Shown: one piece after another, positions 1 through 11,679 of the stretch
Layout: each line of letters opens with the position of its first letter
How positions within the stretch are numbered: position 1 is the stretch's first letter
Assembly: GCA_947561715.1 (NCBI GenBank)
Contig: OX387202.1
Location: forward strand, 5,221,001-5,285,000
Direction: 5' to 3'
Origin: Ascidia mentula
Taxonomy: Eukaryota > Chordata > Ascidiacea > Phlebobranchia > Ascidiidae
DNA: 64,000 nucleotides
Made by a program: the position numbers and the translations under genes
The notes under the pieces: generated by a model
Told to the model about the DNA's origin: nothing
The model's database searches: none
The model's input: the letters and a program-made list of their open reading frames with translations, nothing else

Positions 1-829
1 CGGTTTTTACAGCTCGTTTCGGACTAGGCTGTAATATATGTGTGTAAAATATCAAGTCACTTGATTTAAAAATGTTTAAATAGCAGGCGGGCAAGTGGCA
101 AATTTAGTTAAATCCGCCGAACCCTAGCCCGATAGAGTTTGAAACATGCCTTTTCGCCCAGGAATTAAAAACTAAAAGACATACGCGAATTCGGTTTTTA
201 CAGCTCGTTTCGGACTAGGCTGTAATATATGTGTAAAAAATATCAAGTCGCTTGATTTAAAAATGTTTAAATAGCAGGCGGACAACTGGCAAAATTAGTT
301 AAATCCGCCGAACCCTAGCCCGATAGAGTTTGAAACCTGCCTTTTCGCCCAGGAATTAAAAACTAAAAGACAAGCGCGAATTTGGTTTTTACAGATCGTT
401 TCGGACTAGGCTCTAATATATGTGTGTAAAATATCAAGTCGCTTGATTTAAAAATGTTTAAATAGCAGGCGGACAAGTGGCAAATTTAGTTAAATCCGCC
501 GAACCCTAGCCCGATAGAGTTTGAAACATGCGTTTTCGCTCAGGAATTAAAAACTAAAAGACATACTCGAATTCGGTTTTTACAGCTCGTTTCGGACTAG
601 GTTGTAATATTTGTGTGTAAAATATCAAGTCGCTAAACTTAAAAATGTTTAATTAGCAGGCGGACAAGTGGCAAATTTAGTTAAATCCGCCCAAACCGAG
701 CGTCGTAGTTTAAAACGTGCGTTTTCGCCCAGGAATTAAAAACTAAAAGACATACGCGAATTCAGTTTTTACAGCTCGTTTCGGACTAGGCTGTAATATA
801 TGTGTGTAAAATATCAAGTCGCTTGATAC
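1..829. repeat. Satellite array, divergent subfamily A, about 190-191 bp monomers
   Basis: About four tandem monomers start at 1, 192, 383 and 574, each opening with CGGTTTTTACAGCTCG or a close variant. A further start near 763 is where the sequence changes gradually into the second subfamily. These copies share length and overall layout with the array that follows (TTTTTAC start, TCAAGTCGCTTGAT block, AAAATGTTTAAAT block) but differ at many positions. They look like an older or edge-of-array variant. No gene is expected here. The left end of the array is cut by the window edge. Confidence 0.93.
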
Positions 830-3800
830 AAAAATGTTCAAATTGCAAGCGGGCAACTGTCAATTTGAGTAAAAATCGACGAACCTTAGCCACCATAGCG
901 TCAAACATGCGTTTTCGGTCGCGAATATAAAACTAAAGGACATAGGCCAATTTGGTTTTCACTGCTCGTTTTGTACTGGCATGTAGTATTTGTGTGCAAA
1001 ATTTCAAGTCGCTTGATATAAAAATGTTCAAATTGCAAGCGGGCAACTGTCAATTTGAGTAAATTTCGCCGAACCTTAGCCACCATAGCGTCAAACATGC
1101 GTTTTCGGTCGCGAATATAAAACAAAAAAACATAGGCCAATTTGGTTTTCACTGCACGTTTTGTACTGGCATCTAGTATTTGTGTGCAAAATTTCAAGTC
1201 GCTGGATATAAAAATGTTCAAATTACAAGCGGGCAACTGTCAATTTGTGTTAATTTCGACGAACCTTAGCCACCATAGTGTCAAACATGCGTTTTCGGTC
1301 GCGAATATAAAACTAAAAGACATAGGCCAATTTGGTTTTTCTTGTTGGTTTTGCACTGGCATCTAGTATTTGTGTTCAAAATTTCAAGTCGCTTGATATA
1401 AAAATGTTCAAATTGCAGGCGGGCAACTGTCAATTTGAGTTAAATTCGACGAACCTTAGCCACCATACAGTCAAACATGCGTTTTCGGTCGCGTACAAAA
1501 AGCTAAAGGACATAGGCCAATTTGGTTTTCACTGCTCGTTTTGCACTGGCATCTAGTATTTGTGTGCAAAATTTCAAGTCGCTTGATATAAAAATGTTCA
1601 AATTGCAGGCGGGCAACTCTCAATTTGAGTTAATTTCGCCGATCCTTGGCAACCATAGTGCCAAACATGCGTTTTCGGTCGCGAATAAAAAACTAAAGGA
1701 CATAGGCCAATTTGGTTTGCTCTGCTCGTTTTGTACTGGCATCTAGTATTTGTGTGCAAAATTTCAAGTCGCTTGATATAAAAATGTTCAAATTGCAAGC
1801 GGGCAACTGTCAATTTGAGTTAATTTCGCTGAAACTTAGCCACCATACAGTCAAACATGCGTTTTCGGTCGCGTATAAAAAGCTAAAGGACATAGGCCAA
1901 TTTGGTTTTTATTGTTCGTTTTGCACTGGCATCTAGTATTTGTGTGCAAAATTTCAAGTCGCTTGATATAAAAATGTTCAAATTACAAGCGGGCAACTGT
2001 CAATTTGAGTTAATTTCGCTGAAACTTAGCCACCATACAGTCAAACATGCGTTTTCGGTCGCGTATAAAAAGCTAGAGGACATAGGCCAATTTGGTTTTT
2101 ATTGTTCGTTTTGCACTGGCATCTAGTATTTGTGTGCAAAATTTCAAGTCGCTTGATATAAAAATGTTCAAATTACAAGCGGGCAACTGTCAATTTGAGT
2201 TAATTTCGACGAACCTTAGCCACCATAGCGTCAAACATGCGTTTTCGGTCGCGTACAAAAAGCTAAAGGACATAGGCCAATTTGGTTTTCACTGCTCGTT
2301 TTGCACTGGCATCTAGTATTTGTGTGCAAAATTTCAAGTCGCTTGATATAAAAATGTTCAAATTGCAGGCGGGCAACTCTCAATTTGAGTTAATTTCGCC
2401 GATCCTTGGCAACCATAGTGCCAAACATGCGTTTTCGGTCGCGAATAAAAAACTAAAGGACATAGGCCAATTTGGTTTGCTCTGCTCGTTTTGTACTGGC
2501 ATCTAGTATTTGTGTGCAAAATTTCAAGTCGCTTGATATAAAAATGTTCAAATTGCAAGCGGGCAACTGTCAATTTGAGTTAATTTCGCTGAAACTTAGC
2601 CACCATACAGTCAAACATGCGTTTTCGGTCGCGTATAAAAAGCTAAAGGACATAGGCCAATTTGGTTTTTATTGTTCGTTTTGCACTGGCATCTAGTATT
2701 TGTGTGCAAAATTTCAAGTCGCTTGATATAAAAATGTTCAAATTACAAGCGGGCAACTGTCAATTTGAGTTAATTTCGCTGAAACTTAGCCACCATACAG
2801 TCAAACATGCGTTTTCGGTCGCGTATAAAAAGCTAGAGGACATAGGCCAATTTGGTTTTTATTGTTCGTTTTGCACTGGCATCTAGTATTTGTGTGCAAA
2901 ATTTCAAGTCGCTTGATATAAAAATGTTCAAATTACAAGCGGGCAACTGTCAATTTGAGTTAATTTCGACGAACCTTAGCCACCATAGCGTCAAACATGC
3001 GTTTTCGGTCGCGAAAAAAAAACTAAAAGACATAGGCCAATTTGGTCTTGATTGTTCGTTTTGCACTGGCATCTAGTATTTGTGTGCAAAATTTCAAGTC
3101 GCTTGATATAAAAATGTTCAAATTACAAGCGGGCAACTGTCAATTTGAGTTAATTTCGACGAACCTTAGCCACCATGGCGTCAAACATGCGTTTTCGGTC
3201 GCGAAAAAAAAACTAAAAGACATAGGCCAATTTGGTCTTGATTGTTCGTTTTGCACTGGCATCTAGTATTTGTGTGCAAAATTTCAAGTCGCTTGATATA
3301 AAAATGTTCAAATTGCAGGCGGGCAACTCTCAATTTGAGTTAATTTCGCCGATCCTTGGCAACCATAGTGCCAAACATGCGTTTTCGGTCGCGAATAAAA
3401 AACTAAAGGATATAGGCCAATTTGGTTTGCTCTGCTCGTTTTGTACTGGCATCTAGTATTTGTGTGCAAAATTTCAAGTCGCTTGATATAAAAATGTTCA
3501 AATTGCAAGCGGGCAACTGTCAATTTGAGTTAATTTCGACGAACCTTAGCCACCATAGCGTCAAACATGCGTTTTCGGACGCGAATAAAAAACTAAAAGA
3601 CATAGGCCAATTTGGTTTTTATTGTTCGTTTTGCACTGGCATCTAGTATTTGTGTGCAAAATTTCAAGTCGCTTGATATAAAAATGTTCAAATTACAAGC
3701 GGGCAACTGTCAATTTGAGTTAATTTCGCTGAAACTTAGCCACCATACAGTCAAACATGCGTTTTCGGTCGCGTATAAAAAGCTAGAGGACATAGGCCAA

Positions 3801-6733
3801 TTTGGTTTTTATTGTTCGTTTTGCACTGGCATCTAGTATTTGTGTGCAAAATTTCAAGTCGCTTGATATAAAAATGTTCAAATTACAAGCGGGCAACTGT
3901 CAATTTGAGTTAATTTCGACGAACCTTAGCCACCATAGCGTCAAACATGCGTTTTCGGTCGCGAAAAAAAAACTAAAAGACATAGGCCAATTTGGTCTTG
4001 ATTGTTCGTTTTGCACTGGCATCTAGTATTTGTGTGCAAAATTTCAAGTCGCTTGATATAAAAATGTTCAAATTACAAGCGGGCAACTGTCAATTTGAGT
4101 TAATTTCGACGAACCTTAGCCACCATGGCGTCAAACATGCGTTTTCGGTCGCGAAAAAAAAACTAAAAGACATAGGCCAATTTGGTCTTGATTGTTCGTT
4201 TTGCACTGGCATCTAGTATTTGTGTGCAAAATTTCAAGTCGCTTGATATAAAAATGTTCAAATTGCAGGCGGGCAACTCTCAATTTGAGTTAATTTCGCC
4301 GATCCTTGGCAACCATAGTGCCAAACATGCGTTTTCGGTCGCGAATAAAAAACTAAAGGATATAGGCCAATTTGGTTTGCTCTGCTCGTTTTGTACTGGC
4401 ATCTAGTATTTGTGTGCAAAATTTCAAGTCGCTTGATATAAAAATGTTCAAATTGCAAGCGGGCAACTGTCAATTTGAGTTAATTTCGACGAACCTTAGC
4501 CACCATAGCGTCAAACATGCGTTTTCGGTCGCGAAAAAAAAACTAAAAGACATAGGCCAATTTGGTCTTGATTGTTCGTTTTGCACTGGCATCTAGTATT
4601 TGTGTGCAAAATTTCAAGTCGCTTGATATAAAAATGTTCAAATTACAAGCGGGCAACTGTCAATTTGAGTTAATTTCGACGAACCTTAGCCACCATGGCG
4701 TCAAACATGCGTTTTCGGTCGCGAAAAAAAAACTAAAAGACATAGGCCAATTTGGTCTTGATTGTTCGTTTTGCACTGGCATCTAGTATTTGTGTGCAAA
4801 ATTTCAAGTCGCTTGATATAAAAATGTTCAAATTGCAGGCGGGCAACTCTCAATTTGAGTTAATTTCGCCGATCCTTGGCAACCATAGTGCCAAACATGC
4901 GTTTTCGGTCGCGAATAAAAAACTAAAGGATATAGGCCAATTTGGTTTGCTCTGCTCGTTTTGTACTGGCATCTAGTATTTGTGTGCAAAATTTCAAGTC
5001 GCTTGATATAAAAATGTTCAAATTGCAAGCGGGCAACTGTCAATTTGAGTTAATTTCGACGAACCTTAGCCACCATAGCGTCAAACATGCGTTTTCGGAC
5101 GCGAATAAAAAACTAAAAGACATAGGCCAATTTGGTTTTTATTGTTCGTTTTGCACTGGCATCTAGTATTTGTGTGCAAAATTTCAAGTCGCTTGATATA
5201 AAAATGTTCAAATTACAAGCGGGCAACTGTCAATTTGAGTTAATTTCGCTGAAACTTAGCCACCATACAGTCAAACATGCGTTTTCGGTCGCGTATAAAA
5301 AGCTAGAGGACATAGGCCAATTTGGTTTTTATTGTTCGTTTTGCACTGGCATCTAGTATTTGTGTGCAAAATTTCAAGTCGCTTGATATAAAAATGTTCA
5401 AATTACAAGCGGGCAACTGTCAATTTGAGTTAATTTCGACGAACCTTAGCCACCATAGCGTCAAACATGCGTTTTCGGTCGCGAAAAAAAAACTAAAAGA
5501 CATAGGCCAATTTGGTCTTGATTGTTCGTTTTGCACTGGCATCTAGTATTTGTGTGCAAAATTTCAAGTCGCTTGATATAAAAATGTTCAAATTACAAGC
5601 GGGCAACTGTCAATTTGAGTTAATTTCGACGAACCTTAGCCACCATGGCGTCAAACATGCGTTTTCGGTCGCGAAAAAAAAACTAAAAGACATAGGCCAA
5701 TTTGGTCTTGATTGTTCGTTTTGCACTGGCATCTAGTATTTGTGTGCAAAATTTCAAGTCGCTTGATATAAAAATGTTCAAATTGCAGGCGGGCAACTCT
5801 CAATTTGAGTTAATTTCGCCGATCCTTGGCAACCATAGTGCCAAACATGCGTTTTCGGTCGCGAATAAAAAACTAAAGGATATAGGCCAATTTGGTTTGC
5901 TCTGCTCGTTTTGTACTGGCATCTAGTATTTGTGTGCAAAATTTCAAGTCGCTTGATATAAAAATGTTCAAATTGCAAGCGGGCAACTGTCAATTTGAGT
6001 TAATTTCGACGAACCTTAGCCACCATAGCGTCAAACATGCGTTTTCGGACGCGAATAAAAAACTAAAAGACATAGGCCAATTTGGTTTTTATTGTTCGTT
6101 TTGCACTGGCATCTAGTATTTGTGTGCAAAATTTCAAGTCGCTTGATATAAAAATGTTCAAATTACAAGCGGTCAACTGTCAATTTGAGTTAAATTCGAC
6201 GAACCTTAGCCACCATACAGTCAAACATGCGTTTTCGGTCGCGTATAAAAAGCTAAAGGACATAGGCCAATTTGGTTTTCACTGCTCGTTTTGCACTGGC
6301 ATCTAGTATTTATGTGCAAAATTTCAAGTCGCTTGATATAAAAATGTTCAAATTGCAGGCGGGCAACTCTCAATTTGAGTTAATTTCGCCGATCCTTGGC
6401 AACCATAGTGCCAAACATGCGTTTTCGGTCGCGAATAAAAAACTAAAGGATATAGGCCAATTTGGTTTGCTCTGCTCGTTTTGTACTGGCATCTAGTATT
6501 TATGTGCAAAATTTCAAGTCGCTTGATATAAAAATGTTCAAATTGCAGGCGGGCAACTCTCAATTTGAGTTAATTTCGCCGATCCTTGGCAACCATAGTG
6601 CCAAACATGCGTTTTCGGTCGCGAATAAAATACTAAAAGACATAGGCCAATTTGGTTTTCACTGCTTGTTTTGTGCTGGCATTTAGTATTTGTGTGCAAA
6701 ATTTCAAGTCGCTTGATATAAAAATGTTCAATT
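830..6733. repeat. 190-bp satellite array with higher-order repeats, subfamily B
   Basis: About 31 head-to-tail monomers of exactly 190 bp carry a conserved GGCATCTAGTATTTGTG block and a TTCAAGTCGCTTGATAT block. Monomer variants recur in order. A four-monomer (760-bp) pattern runs from about 1522 to 3041. A five-monomer (950-bp) pattern then occurs about three times between about 3422 and 6081, interrupted by a 570-bp three-monomer piece near 4372-4941. This is the signature of unequal exchange between homogenised blocks. Each monomer happens to contain an open frame of about 74 codons, but 190 is not a multiple of three, so successive copies lie in different frames. I do not call these genes. 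A pericentromeric or subtelomeric location is possible but not shown. Confidence 0.96.
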
Positions 6734-7690
6734 ATGTTTCCCACTATGTACAACATGGTGAGTAACGGATCAAAGTCATTTGAAAACGAATTTTGTTTCG
6801 AAAACGAATTTTGTTTCCGCTATGGGCAACATAGATAGTAACGATCCAAAGGCATTTGTAAACGAATTTTGTTTCGAAAACGAATTTTGTTTCCCGCTAT
6901 GGGCAACATAGATAGTAACGATCCAAAGGCATTTGTAAACGAATTTTGTTTCGAAAACGAATTTTGTTTCCCGCTATGGGCAACATAGATCGCAACGATC
7001 CAAAGGCATTTGTAAACGAATTTTGTTTCGAAAACGAATTTTGTTTCCCGCTATGGGCAACATAGATAGTAACGATCCAAAGGCATTTGTAAACGAATTT
7101 TGTTTCGAAAACGAATTTTGTTTCCCGCTATGGGCAACATAGATAGTAACGATCCAAAGGCGTTTGTAAACGAATTTTGTTTCGAAAGCGAATTTTTGTT
7201 TCCCGGTGTAGACATCATGGTGAGTAACGAACCAAAGGCATTTGTAAACGAATTTTGTTCCGAAAACGAATTTTGTTTCCCGCTATGGGCAACATAGATA
7301 GCAACGATCCAAAGGCATTTGTAAACGAATTTTGTTTCGAAAACCAATTTTGTTTCCTGCTATGGGCAACATAGATAGTAACTATCCAAAGGCATTTGTA
7401 AACGAATTTTGTTTCGAAAATAAATTTTGTTTCCGCTATGGGCAACATAGATAGTAACGATCCAAAGGCATTTATAAACGCATTTTGTTTCGGAAACGAA
7501 TTTTGTTTTCCGCTATGGGCAACATAGATACTAACGATCCAAAGGCATTTGTAAACGAATTTTGTTTCGAAAACATAATTTGTTTCCCACTGTTTACAAC
7601 ATAGTGAGTAACGTACTAAAGGCATTTGTAAACGAATTTTGTTTCGAAAACAAATTTTGTTTTCACAGTTTCATTTTTGATACTTCAAAA
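6734..7690. repeat. 77-bp tandem repeat array abutting the 190-bp satellite
   Basis: About twelve copies of a 77-bp unit follow, measured from GGGCAACATAGATAG at 6824, 6901 and 6978. Each unit contains the near-duplicate block CGAATTTTGTTTCGAAAA, so it has an internal short repeat. The last satellite monomer breaks off after AAAATGTTCA at about 6733 and the new array starts directly. Two units carry a variant with a GTGAGTAACG block (near 7210 and 7600). Decayed pieces of the same AACGAATTTTGTTTCG motif continue to about 7985. The array holds no gene. Confidence 0.93.
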
Positions 7691-7989
7691 TTTGGGCATT
7701 TCAAAACGGTCTTTGATTTGTTAACAAAATTTGTTTACAAAAATATGTTTTTGAATACTGACGTCATTATATTAAATATCAGCTCTTTGTTTCCATCAAG
7801 CGATATTCACTTTTAAAAAAAAGTTTTTACAAAAAATTTGTTTCGAATTTCGTTTTTGACCATAACCACCTTTTCTGAAATTCGTTTTGAACTCTGTTTC
7901 GAATTTTGCTTTTGGAAACAAAATTGATTATTTCAAAACAAAATTTGTTTCGGGAAAACGAAATTCGAAACGAATTTTTTTTTCTTATG

Positions 7990-8430
7990 GAAAAATGTAT
8001 AGGCCACCATATCCAATTGATACGGTGGTCGGTGTTAAGCATGTGGGCACATAGGGCAGATTTATTGGGTTCCATATTGCGTATGGCTGCCTTGTGTTCT
8101 TTAATACGGGACGTTAAATTGCGCTTAGTCTGGCCAATATACACAGTGTTACAATCAAGACAAGGGATTAAGTAAACTACACCGGTCATTTGAAGCATGG
8201 GAATACGGTCTTTAGGTTTGGGAAACATGTTTTCTAAAGTACATACCGGTTTCATGGCAACTTTTACGCCAGTGGCGTTGAGTATTCTTGATATCCGCTC
8301 AGAAATTCCCTGTACATATGGTATGGAAGTGAATGCTGTGTATGTTTGTGTGGGTTTGTTGTGTGTGTGGGGTGTGAGATTTAGGTTAGTGGGAACTCCT
8401 AACTGTAGCATTTCCCCTTTATACCGAGAC
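7990..8430 (-). mobile_element. Penelope-like retroelement fragment, GIY-YIG endonuclease end
   Basis: The minus strand encodes a linker (IPYVQGISERISRIL) followed by a GIY-YIG-type domain with VYLIPCLDCNTVYIGQTKRN and IKEHKAAI, then a conserved His (NTDHRINW). This order is that of the C-terminal end of Penelope-like reverse transcriptases, whose GIY-YIG endonuclease nicks target DNA. The frame is open from about 8411, but no reverse-transcriptase domain lies upstream, so this is a 5'-truncated copy. Past the Trp the frame runs into decayed 77-bp repeat sequence, so the 3' end is also lost. It is non-autonomous as it stands. Confidence 0.85.
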
Positions 8431-10500
8431 TAATAATGGACATTATATGACTTCCAGGACACTTGATGTGATGTTTCTAAATTGAAACCTGGAGTTTCGG
8501 TAAAAATGGTCGAAAAATGTTGTTGACAATTTGGCGCAGCAGTAACCACAATCGGCGACTTTAAGTTTGAAATTCTTGAGGGTGAAATTTACATCAGTAT
8601 TTTACAACATGTGAGACGTGAAGCACACGTGGGTCGCTTTATGTATTTCCAGGGGTTACAATTGAGGGTGAATTTTTGCCCAAGATTTAATCAAAAAACT
8701 ATAAAATAAACTGGTTTTAACAAAGACGGTTCTACATACGAAACAGGAAAATCTCGACCAACTAACATCGCGCGCCACTGGGCTCCCCTGTCTCTCTCGG
8801 TGTCGTTTGATGTTGTGAAGTGAAATAAACCTAAAACCAATCATGGATGGTAAATATTATTCACTAAATCAATCAGAACAAATTAAACATCTTGCCACAA
8901 TCCTCACAAACCGCATATCGGTTACACTCATTTGAACGTGATATGACATAATCTGTTTTGGTGAAATACCTTTTTCACTCTCTCTTTTCATTCTGCAAAT
9001 GCTTTCTTTACAGAACTTTTTAAATTCATATTTTTTTCAACCCGATGTGGAAGTACTGATATCGTCGGATTGTCAGCATTAACCTTGGGTCGAAATTTAC
9101 AAATCAATTATTATATTTCCAATAAAATCAAACCACCAGCATGAAGATCTCTTGATAACACATCTTCTCATTATCTTGAACAAATAATGCGACAAACTTG
9201 GAATGTGATTTTCTCCTAACCTTCTTTGTTTGTTTAAGCAGTAACACGAAAAAATGACCCCGATTTATGCTCAGTATTCTCCTCTACCCTTTTTACTGAA
9301 GTTCGCAAGTAATTAGCGCACATTTTGTTACAAACGTTCCAACTCCAAACGTTGTGTAATGCCGACCCTGATTGACAACACTCACGAGGTTCAACCCCAC
9401 AGTTTAGGTTTCTTCCATGTATTCTGGCTGTCCCTGGTTTCTCTCTTCCCTGTTACGTGGGACTCGTATCTCTGTGTTTACGATAAAAGACATCAGTTGT
9501 AAGTTTGAGTTTTCATGCCGGGTCAAATTTTCTCACAAAACGTGGTGTCTTTCATTTGTTTCTTACTGATTTCATAACTACTGCAGCGTTAACAACGTTA
9601 ATTTTCACAACTATTCACTTACAATCCACAGCTACGTCACGCTATTGTCACGTGATTGGTAAAAATCTGAGAATTCTCCACATTATTCTTTTCCAAGTTT
9701 GACTCATTTTGCAAAACAGGGTTTTCTATTTTTATTTGGTTCTCGACGTGTTTTTTCTTTGGTTTCGAAGATTTTTGGGGATTGAATGTTTTGAGTTGCA
9801 TGCGTCAGTGTTTGTACCCCTAACAATCGTGAAAACAATTGTTTGTAGTTCTAGAGAAAAGCAGATAACAGTAATTTGAGTTACAGAAACAGCGTAAGTG
9901 TAACGGATATTTTGCTGTTCTCTTTGCATTCTCTCGCGTTTTTAAGCGATTTGCAGAATGAAGAGCAACTCGCTTCACTGTGACGAGGAAAGACACGTCA
10001 CGAACACTCCAAGTTAATAGCTTGATGTTCTGAGTATACGTGGATTTTCTTTGTTTATTTAAACAACGCCCAGCATTATTCCCTTGCTTTCACGTTTTCC
10101 ATCAAAAAAGTTTACACGTTTTATAATTTTTTGAGGTAAAACAGATATTTAGTGAAATCAGTTCGAGGTATTTTTGGAATAAAAACTGCGAGATTCGCTT
10201 AATGTCGGTTGTTACGCGACAAAATAAAAAGAATGGAAAGTGAATACTTCACATTCCACGACTTCATGACAAATTTTCATCACGAAGCAAACATAAAGAT
10301 CATATGGACGATCAAAGCTGGACGATTTTACACAGATAAAAAAGCTCACAAAGTAACCCTGAATTTTACTGTAACAAGTTTGACTCAATTATTAACAAAC
10401 CATTGTCTACATGCAAACAATGTCAGTTGTTTTGAAACAATGACCACTATTTCCAAAATCCTTGTGATTCTCTTGGTGACAAATATTTGAACCCAATGTT
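8431..10500. other. Intergenic, no gene recognised
   Basis: I see no coding exon with family resemblance in this stretch. Open frames are short and compositionally random. The part next to 8430 may be remaining linker of the Penelope fragment, interrupted by stops. Confidence 0.5.
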
Positions 10501-10501
10501 G

Positions 10502-11335
10502 TAGGCCGCATCTCTCAATTAAATCCTAAAAATTGAGTTTTAGAAGTCATTTGTTATTGTGCACCTGGTTACAGTTTCTTTTGTTTGCCAAAAACAATTG
10601 CCGGGTCTGATGACTCATGAAGGGGGACTACTATTGCTGAACAGAAAAAAAATTGATTGCAGTTGCATTAAGACAGCACATTGGGGGGTTTTGCAAAGGC
10701 TAACTGCTAAATTGTCAGTCCTAGGGGGTGTACAAACAGCCCCGGTGGGGCCCCAAGACAATTACAAGACATCTAATTCTTCATGAATTGTGTAGAGGAG
10801 GGTTGGTGGCTTCACTTAATCGCAAATGGAGGTAACTTTCTGTGATTCATTTTTTCATAAAACAAACCTACACTTTTTTCTGCTTTTTTGGCCAAAATAA
10901 TGGCCAACAGAGGGTCAAAATGCCCCCGGGGGAGCAGTTTAAGTAGTTATTTCCATTATAAATTTGGCCACAATTCCTTGCCAAGGGTCGGCACTAACAG
11001 AAAATCACAAATTGAACATACTTTCTGTGATTCATTTTTTCACAAAATCAACCTCAATATTTGGGTAGTTTTTCAGCTACATGTACAACAGCACCCTCTA
11101 CCAATTTACTGCCTGACTAATAACCCTGAAAACCAAAGTAAAACTGCCCCAAACACGCTGAAAATCGCCCTGGCAACAGCCTGTTCATCTGCGCTCATTC
11201 AACCAAAACACTGGCGCCCATGCATGACCCATTGCATTGTTACACACAATTTTACTCTGTTACGCAGGAGTTCGAGAAGGGCATTTCCCAACCGGGAAAG
11301 TCTTTTCCATAGAAATACAGAGATGCGGCCTGTAA
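10502..11335. mobile_element. Putative DNA-transposon-like element with short terminal inverted repeats
   Basis: The ends carry inverted copies of AGGCCGCATCTCT (10504 onward, and its reverse complement near 11320-11333), about 830 bp apart. Inside, the motif CTTTCTGTGATTCATTTTTT occurs twice (near 10837 and 11021). The interior is related to sequence at 53510-54130 on the opposite strand, including the ACTCATGAAGGGGGACTAC block, so this is a dispersed repeat. No clean target-site duplication is visible and no transposase is recognised. A 159-codon open frame (10888-11367) has no recognisable family and runs out through the right terminal repeat, so I do not call it a gene. Confidence 0.5.
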
Positions 11336-11511
11336 ACAACGATGAGATCACTGACGTAATAATCTGATGAGAAAAAACTTGCCGTGTTGATTTTTGACTT
11401 TTTAGTTTATGTTATTACAAATCCACTCTGGCCATTTTACAACAACATAATTATATATTTACGACCATAACATGATCCTAACCTCCAAGCTTAAGTTATT
11501 TTGTTGTTTAG

Positions 11512-11679
11512 ATGGAGTTGCTTATTCTGTCTCAGAATAATTTGACGGATGAAAGTGCTGAGTCATTGGCTGCATGTGTTCACAACATTAAGAGGTTGCG
11601 TGCTTCTTATTGTGGCTTCACACAAGCAGGGGAGGATCTCATCAAATCAAAGTCGCGAGGAAATGTTTTCATGTTGTAA
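11512..11679 (+). CDS. Orphan terminal exon of a leucine-rich-repeat protein
   Basis: A 3' splice site (TTGTTGTTTAG) is followed by 55 codons and TAA. The peptide reads LLILSQNNLTDESAESLA and then CGFTQAGEDLI. This matches the ribonuclease-inhibitor type of leucine-rich repeat (LxxLxLSxNxLTDExAxxLA ... CGxTxxG) found at the C-terminus of NLR-type and related proteins. Such repeats are usually encoded one per exon, so this looks like the last exon of a longer plus-strand gene. I found no partner exons in the 3 kb upstream, where a transposon-like element sits. The parent gene may lie beyond the satellite, or this may be a remnant. The ATG at the exon start could also be an internal Met. A polyadenylation signal (AATAAA) lies near 12201. 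Confidence 0.55.
   Translation: MELLILSQNNLTDESAESLAACVHNIKRLRASYCGFTQAGEDLIKSKSRGNVFML

Noticed and set aside
901..6756. Dozens of ~70-codon open frames on both strands in the satellite
   Set aside because: They repeat with the 190-bp period, rotate through frames and have no domain. They are by-products of a tandem repeat.
7051..7625. Minus-strand frames of 98 and 136 codons
   Set aside because: They are translations of the 77-bp tandem array and not protein-like in context.
1..7690. CRISPR array
   Set aside because: Repeats are long, contiguous tandem monomers without unique spacers, and the genome is eukaryotic.
10888..11367. 159-codon plus-strand frame
   Set aside because: It lies inside a repeat element, runs through its terminal inverted repeat and has no recognisable domain. 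The related copy at 53.5-54.1 kb does not keep the same frame.
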